From NCBI RefSeq assembly GCF_002873135.1, contig NZ_MCVI01000035.1, positions 36,300 through 100,299 on the forward strand: a stretch of DNA of 64,000 bases, read 5' to 3'. Positions 60,001-64,000 of this stretch are shown piece by piece. The notes below the pieces were generated by a model, which saw only the letters and a program-made list of their open reading frames with translations, made no database searches and had not been told where the DNA came from. Every line of letters begins with the position of its first letter. Position 1 is the stretch's first letter. This stretch comes from Shewanella sp. 10N.286.48.A6 (lineage in GTDB: Bacteria; Pseudomonadota; Gammaproteobacteria; Enterobacterales; Shewanellaceae). The translations under genes were made by a program, and so were the position numbers.

Positions 60001-60234
60001 AGTAATGCTGTTGATTGTGCCAGCACTTGTCGACTCAAGATCATCATAGCTTTGGGCTTCATTACGCAGCCTTGTGATACTTTGCTGGACATTGTCTATT
60101 TGAGTTGGAATGTCCACAACCGCGATTGTATTGGTATTTTTAGCAAAGCCCAAGCGCTTGTCTAACTGCAGCGGAGAGGTTGCAGAGGCAGTAAAAGAAA
60201 TAATACAGAACAATAAAACCGCAATACGTATCAT
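57031..60234 (-). CDS. Large MscS-family mechanosensitive channel (MscK/MscM type)
   Basis: 1067 residues. A signal peptide (MIRIAVLLFCIISFTASA) is followed by a long periplasmic coiled-coil part rich in Gln and Leu (about 25-430). A series of membrane helices (about 450-900) ends in the pore helix GLGFGLQEIFANFISGLIIL. The MscS beta domain is RIGDTVTIRDLTGTVSKIEI, and the C-terminal alpha/beta domain contains EVRSYAKDMND. Protects against hypo-osmotic shock. MscK (KefA) and MscM (YjeP) share this layout; the position near psd favours the YjeP type. Confidence 0.9.
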   Translation of the reverse strand: MIRIAVLLFCIISFTASATSPLQLDKRLGFAKNTNTIAVVDIPTQIDNVQQSITRLRNEAQSYDDLESTSAGTINSITAKINQPAAPIIINDDVDISQQASMAYYHLSEQKQSENDLSLQLVELNKRQTALPTLIRQAKEALNQHKRARQAPLDTPLGKLQSLQAELLEQHIATLSSELSSGPKQKQIVQLQLQLLRLEHAQQERLIEQLNQKNNQYRQQKAANTIANNLIDEQQLADEASQEISAQNQQYADELIRINNAISDTIELQEKAEKQYQSHALQLANVEEQITWVETNSAFGDRFLQMLQSLPKPTNQDKLLASVADSRLKRYQAEQQKALNKQQLSNQKYLNNTQVKLLTSQQSLIEQVVQSYDVYLNEQAKLRNSYEQLTQIYLDLKNTLNEHLFWVPNAAAISGLWLIDLKNATVWMMQTQQGQLLKQAWADQNIYWAWWVITLILCLMAQDLLTPKFNRTIEHYGQYVGNVTQDKFKYTAKTLALSLCYSLVKPLPVLLAGWILFASELNLVHAIGVGVLSVGGSYLVYRVFALLACDNGILVCHFRRPETLIRRLQEKTLRFIVLSWPLIGIIGFTEALDSSLIRNSIGRLAFFLFTISLLMLYKDLYAFINDFRANANDGKNMKLLHKVIWAFLITVPCASIVFALIGYYFSAFQVLLQLQLALLLGLGFLLLYQLLKRWMLIERRLIAFDRAKTKRAERLAQRERGELNNTPDVSENYEEPKVDLETISSQSLGLVRSLLILAFFASLLGLISQTHTALFSFLDGITLWSTHSVVNGIEQQIPITLKSILFAFITVGFSAMIAKNLPGLLELTILQRLELSPGTGFAITTVSSYVVVFLGMLIGFSTVGVEWSKLQWLVAALSVGLGFGLQEIFANFISGLIILFEKPIRIGDTVTIRDLTGTVSKIEIRATTIVDWDRKEIIVPNKAFITEQLVNWSLSDPITRVIVYVSVQRDADPSKVEALLHQAVRECDLSLTFPEPEVWFAGFGQHTQDYEVRSYAKDMNDRWPLRHNLHKRICKKLKENQVELAYPQMEIHINNGQSREFNKIIKG

Positions 60235-60286
60235 AGTTGGATGATTACTTAAGAGGGACTAATACAATGGTAACAAAAACCTGAGT

Positions 60287-61177
60287 TTACGCTTTATTTT
60301 TTTTATGATTTTGCTGAGTTTCGAAAATTGCGGTGGCTAAGATAATCAACCCTCCCACAGTGGTAGTGACATTGACTTGCTCATTTAACAATAGCAAGGC
60401 TAATACCGTGCCATAAAAGGGCTGCAGACATGAGACGAGTCCGACAGTTTTAGCGCTTAATTGACGCAGCGCTGAGGCAAATAAGGCGTGGGGGGCAGCG
60501 GTAAAAAATACCCCTAAAATGACAATTGTTGTCCACATTTCAGCCTTGATAGTATCTAATTCCACTTCTAACCACGGGCTTAACACGACTACAGCTACGA
60601 ATGTTTGATAAAACATAGCCTGAGGGCCGCTATAACCACTGAAGTAGCGTTTATGGAACAAATTGCGGCCAGTGAATAACGCAGCAGATAAAATACCTGT
60701 AGCAATGCCTAAGGTGACATCATTTTCGAGGTTGGCCTCGGGAATAAGTAACATCACTCCGATTAATACCACTAAACCTGAAATAACATCCACTAATTTA
60801 AGCCGTGTGTTATTGACTAGCGGCTCTATAAGCACAGTCATGACGGGGTAGGTGAAAAAAGCAATCATGCCAATGGCAACTGATGACAGTTGCATTGAGG
60901 CGAAATAGGTCACCCAATGCAAGCTAACAAGAATACCGAGGCCTAGGGCGACTAAGTAATGTTTGAATTGCTGTAATTGTAGCTTTTTCTTGCTTAATTT
61001 GACGATACAGCCAAGTGCAAAAAAGGCGATAACACAACGCAGTACTGTGATGTCTAGCGCATTGAGGGGGATAATTTTAGAAAATAGTGCAGTACCGCCA
61101 AATAGCAGTACTGCGATATGCAATTGAATTAACCCTGAGTTTGGATTCGATCCTTTGAAAGCGCCTGTTGGCATCAT
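60287..61177 (-). CDS. EamA/DMT family transporter
   Basis: 296 residues with ten hydrophobic helices arranged as two EamA repeats of five (for example LVALGLGILVSLHWVTYFAS in the first and VGLVSCLQPFYGTVLALLLL in the second). The family exports diverse metabolites; substrate not evident. It begins with two Met codons at 61177 and 61174. Confidence 0.88.
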   Translation of the reverse strand: MMPTGAFKGSNPNSGLIQLHIAVLLFGGTALFSKIIPLNALDITVLRCVIAFFALGCIVKLSKKKLQLQQFKHYLVALGLGILVSLHWVTYFASMQLSSVAIGMIAFFTYPVMTVLIEPLVNNTRLKLVDVISGLVVLIGVMLLIPEANLENDVTLGIATGILSAALFTGRNLFHKRYFSGYSGPQAMFYQTFVAVVVLSPWLEVELDTIKAEMWTTIVILGVFFTAAPHALFASALRQLSAKTVGLVSCLQPFYGTVLALLLLNEQVNVTTTVGGLIILATAIFETQQNHKKNKA

Positions 61178-61212
61178 ACTCGTTCAACTAACCATGTTGT
61201 GGGCAATAACGA

Positions 61213-62073
61213 TTACTTTAAATGAGCGAAGGCTTGACCCATGCGTGTGGTTTGCGTTGGCTCAACGCCTTCGGCAAAGCTTTCAATAGCGTCTTGAGCA
61301 AATAACATTACTACGGTAGAGCCTAACTTAAAGCGGCCCATTTCGGCGCCTTTTTCTAACGTCAGTGCTTCAGGACCTTCAGTTGGGTAATCCCATGTGA
61401 AGACTTGCTTACCACAAGGCGGGGTCACTGTGCCTGCCCAAACAGTTTCAATACTTGCCACAATCGTTGCGCCAACTAATACCATGGCAAGTGGGCCTAC
61501 TTCAGTTTCAAAAATAGCGACAACACGTTCGTTACGGGCAAATAGCCCTGGTACATTTTGCGCAGTTAACGGGTTAACCGAAAACAAATCACCAGGAATA
61601 TAAGTCATTTTCGACAAGGTGCCAGTGATTGGCATGTGAATTCGGTGATAATCTTTGGGTGCTAAATAAATCGTTGCAAACTCGCCATCATTAAAACGTT
61701 CAGCATCCTTAATCTGACCGCCTAACAGGGCTAAGGTGGTGTAGTCATGGCCTTTTGCTTGGACAATTTTGCCAGCTTGTACTGGACCACATTGACTTAC
61801 TGCGCCATCAACAGGGTGAGCGACTGTTTTCGCATCTTCAACAATTGGGCGAAGACCCGGTTTTAATGCGCGGGTAAAAAAGGCATTAAATGTTTTATAG
61901 GCTTCAGGCTCACTTTGAGCCGCTTCAGACATATCAATTTTATACTGCTTGATGAACCATCGAATACCTGCAGTGGTGATTGCGCCAGCTTCAGCGGCAG
62001 CAAGTTTACCCACAAGACGTGAAAGTAAGTGTTTAGGTAAGATGTATTGCAAAGCAATTTTAACAGAGTCCAA
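61213..62073 (-). CDS. psd: Phosphatidylserine decarboxylase proenzyme
   Basis: Makes phosphatidylethanolamine at the inner membrane. 286 residues. The self-cleavage site is LGST in [14 protein letters not shown] near 253; cleavage leaves a pyruvoyl group on the serine. [11 protein letters not shown] and [13 protein letters not shown] are also conserved. Confidence 0.96.
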   Translation of the reverse strand: MDSVKIALQYILPKHLLSRLVGKLAAAEAGAITTAGIRWFIKQYKIDMSEAAQSEPEAYKTFNAFFTRALKPGLRPIVEDAKTVAHPVDGAVSQCGPVQAGKIVQAKGHDYTTLALLGGQIKDAERFNDGEFATIYLAPKDYHRIHMPITGTLSKMTYIPGDLFSVNPLTAQNVPGLFARNERVVAIFETEVGPLAMVLVGATIVASIETVWAGTVTPPCGKQVFTWDYPTEGPEALTLEKGAEMGRFKLGSTVVMLFAQDAIESFAEGVEPTQTTRMGQAFAHLK

Positions 62074-62139
62074 TTGAATACCCTTTTGAGTTGTTGAGGT
62101 TGTTATAATATAACAGTTAATATTTGTACGTCAGCGACG

Positions 62140-63195
62140 TTACTCGTCAGCGGCGCGGAAGTGGCGAGCATGTCGCTGTTCATCTAGGCTGGCAATAATG
62201 CGCTGGTAATTACTAAATCTATCTTGGGTTATTTTCCCATCAGCTAGCGCCGCTTGCAAGGCGCAACCTGGATCATCACCATGTTTGCAGTCTCTAAACT
62301 TACAGGTACCGATGTAATCTCTAAATTCAATAAAGCACCAGCCTACGCGCGGGGCAGGTAAGTGCCATAGCGCAAACTCTCGTACACCTGGAGAGTCAAT
62401 TAAGTCGCCGCCACTTTGAAAGTGAAGTAACTTTGCCGTCGTTGTAGTGTGCTGACCTAGGCCTGAGTTATTGGATACATCGCCAATTGCTAGCTCTGCA
62501 TCAGGCATCAGTGCATTAATCAGCGATGATTTACCTACACCTGATTGCCCTGCAAATACGCTAATTTTATCAGCAAGTAAGGCTTTTATTTGATCAACAC
62601 CTTCACCAGTATGGCTACTGACCATATAGACGGGGTAACCAATCTGGCGGTAACGCTCTAATGCCACTTCGACTTCTTCACGATTGTCATCGGTTAATAA
62701 ATCCATTTTATTAAGAATGATGACTGGTGGAATATCGGTGTCTTCAGCGGCAACCAAGTAGCGGTCAATAATTTGGGTGGTAAAGCTGGGTAAAATCGAC
62801 GATACAATCAAAATTTGATCAATATTGGCAGCAATGATTTTTACGCCATCATATAAATCTGGACGAGTTAGCGACGAAATCCGTGGATGAACCGCTTCAA
62901 CAATGCCCCCAATACCACGATCGGTTTCATTGGCAAGGCGCACTAGCACTTTATCACCGGTTACAAGGCTAGTGATATTACGGCGAATATTACAACGGGC
63001 GACAGTGCCATCTTCGGTTTCAATATCAGCATGCTGACCGAAACGTGAAATAACAATACCCTGCTGTTCAGGCCCTAGTAGACTATCCTGTAACTCGTTA
63101 GCAGAATCTTGTGTGTCTTTGCGTTTTAGGCGCTTACTCTGATTGTCGCGCATTCTGCGCTTTTGACCTTGGCTAAGTGGTTTCTTTTTACTCAC
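62140..63195 (-). CDS. rsgA: Ribosome small-subunit-dependent GTPase RsgA
   Basis: A circularly permuted GTPase that checks late 30S assembly. 351 residues. A basic N-terminal tail ([20 protein letters not shown]) precedes an OB domain. The G motifs come in order G4 (ILNKMDLL), G1 ([14 protein letters not shown]) and G3 (DSPGVREF). The C-terminal zinc site is [16 protein letters not shown]. The order orn / rsgA / psd matches E. coli. Confidence 0.96.
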   Translation of the reverse strand: MSKKKPLSQGQKRRMRDNQSKRLKRKDTQDSANELQDSLLGPEQQGIVISRFGQHADIETEDGTVARCNIRRNITSLVTGDKVLVRLANETDRGIGGIVEAVHPRISSLTRPDLYDGVKIIAANIDQILIVSSILPSFTTQIIDRYLVAAEDTDIPPVIILNKMDLLTDDNREEVEVALERYRQIGYPVYMVSSHTGEGVDQIKALLADKISVFAGQSGVGKSSLINALMPDAELAIGDVSNNSGLGQHTTTTAKLLHFQSGGDLIDSPGVREFALWHLPAPRVGWCFIEFRDYIGTCKFRDCKHGDDPGCALQAALADGKITQDRFSNYQRIIASLDEQRHARHFRAADE

Positions 63196-63308
63196 AGGCT
63201 AATCTTCATTAATTTGGTGTTTTTGTGTCGCTTAAAAAAACAGTATGATACACCCTCTTTAATAAAAAAGCCTGAATTATGGGCTTTTGACAGAATAAGG
63301 CAGATATT

Positions 63309-63854
63309 ATGGCTGTAAACTCAAGCAATCTAATTTGGGTTGATTTAGAAATGACGGGTCTAGAACCTAGCGTCGATCGTGTAATTGAAATTGCCACTAT
63401 TGTGACAGATCAAGAGTTAAACGTATTAGCCCAAGGCCCTGTGGTTGCGATTCATCAATCAGATGAAGTGTTAGCCGGTATGGATGAATGGAATCAAACT
63501 CACCATGGACAATCAGGTTTAATTGATCGCGTAAAGGCGAGTTCATACACTGAAGAAGATGCCATTAGACAGACGATTGCCTTTTTAGAGCAGTATGTGC
63601 CAAAAGGTGCGTCACCTATGTGTGGCAATACCATTGGCCAAGATCGCCGCTTTTTGAACAAGTACATGTTGGAGCTGGAAGAGTTCTTCCATTATCGCAA
63701 TATTGATGTCAGTACGATTAAAGAGCTTACCAAGCGCTGGAAACCGGAAGTGATGGATGGGCTGACTAAGAAGAATACCCACCAAGCTTTAGAAGATATC
63801 AAAGAATCTATCGAAGAATTGCAGTTTTATCGCCGCGAAGTATTTAAAATTTAA
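63309..63854 (+). CDS. orn: Oligoribonuclease
   Basis: A 3'-5' exonuclease of the DEDDh class that finishes RNA decay by cutting dinucleotides, including pGpG. 181 residues with [13 protein letters not shown] (Asp, Glu), [15 protein letters not shown] (Asp) and [14 protein letters not shown] (His, Asp). Divergent from rsgA. Confidence 0.97.
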   Translation: MAVNSSNLIWVDLEMTGLEPSVDRVIEIATIVTDQELNVLAQGPVVAIHQSDEVLAGMDEWNQTHHGQSGLIDRVKASSYTEEDAIRQTIAFLEQYVPKGASPMCGNTIGQDRRFLNKYMLELEEFFHYRNIDVSTIKELTKRWKPEVMDGLTKKNTHQALEDIKESIEELQFYRREVFKI

Positions 63855-63883
63855 CCGATCAGACTTTTTTTTTGAAATAAGGG

Positions 63884-63911
63884 TTGCAGTGTAGTGAATA
63901 TTACATATAAT
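63884..63911 (+). promoter_or_regulatory. tRNA promoter
   Basis: TTGCAG (63884-63889), 16 bases, TATAAT (63906-63911), then the GC-rich discriminator GCGGCC. This is typical of stable-RNA promoters under stringent control. Confidence 0.8.
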
Positions 63912-63982
63912 GCGGCCTCAACTTTTTACAGTAAGAGTCATTACTGCAAGAGGTTGAAGTTTGAAAGTTGAAACACCAAAAT

Positions 63983-64000
63983 GCGACATTAGCTCAGTTG
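63983..64000 (+). tRNA. 5' end of a tRNA gene, probably tRNA-Gly (cut by the window edge)
   Basis: GCGACATTAGCTCAGTTG has the layout of a tRNA acceptor stem followed by the D-stem start (TAGCTCAGTTG). It sits behind a strong promoter and after orn; in E. coli orn is followed by glycine tRNA genes. The anticodon lies outside the window, so the amino acid is an inference. Confidence 0.75.

Overview
The window is a stretch of ordinary gammaproteobacterial chromosome, most likely from Shewanella or a close relative. The evidence is the combination of a MotX-type flagellar protein directly upstream of rnr, an S46 peptidase next to dnaB, degQ-degS placed tail to tail with the mla/murA cluster, adjoining DUF2333 and TIGR04219 genes, and AT-leaning codon use. 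No search was run, so the genus is an inference from gene order and protein resemblance.

Layout. 1-1129: 5' part of ubiD, cut by the window edge. 1130-4358: the only clearly accessory-looking segment. It holds a short tandem repeat, a His/Trp-rich exported protein, an array of about 280-bp structured tandem repeats (about 2302-3582), and an orphan IS3-type OrfA gene that runs straight into the array. 4359-13999 (minus strand): mgtE, ptsO-rapZ-ptsN-hpf-rpoN, lptB-lptA-lptC-kdsC-kdsD and a YrbG-type exchanger. These cover nitrogen-PTS/sigma-54 control and LPS (Kdo) synthesis and export. 14183-18861 (plus): mlaFEDCB, ibaG and murA, for outer-membrane lipid asymmetry and peptidoglycan synthesis. 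18972-21514 (minus): degS and degQ periplasmic proteases. 21748-29767 (plus): zapE, rplM-rpsI, a DUF2065 gene, purA, motX, rnr and rlmB. 29879-30622 (minus): a DUF481 outer-membrane protein. 30988-32425: rpsF-priB-rpsR-rplI. 32571-34769 (minus): S46 peptidase. 34923-40159: dnaB, alr, a D15-like outer-membrane protein and dusA. 40363-41140: a small operon behind a sigma-54-type promoter that ends in a PspC-domain protein. 41263-48772: enoyl-CoA hydratase, a PCu(A)C copper chaperone with a natural His tail, DUF2333 and TIGR04219 genes, tolC, nudF, DUF1249, cpdA and yqiA. 48829-54250: parE, a sorbosone-dehydrogenase-like protein and parC. 54381-63854: bfd, a hydroxyacid dehydrogenase, DUF3392, a phosphodiesterase, a large mechanosensitive channel, an EamA transporter, psd, rsgA and orn. 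63983-64000: the first bases of a tRNA gene.

The most unusual element is at 2302-3882. Five tandem units of about 255-300 bp each carry hairpins with G-rich loops. The two central units differ at only 12 of 279 positions, and 11 of those lie in one 45-bp window. In outer units the stem sequences change while hairpins persist at the same places. The array starts immediately after the stop codon of a solitary HTH transposase-like OrfA on the same (minus) strand, with no OrfB. This fits a protein plus repeated structured RNA with a variable segment, but the link between protein and array is inference. No reverse transcriptase, nuclease or cas gene is present in the window.
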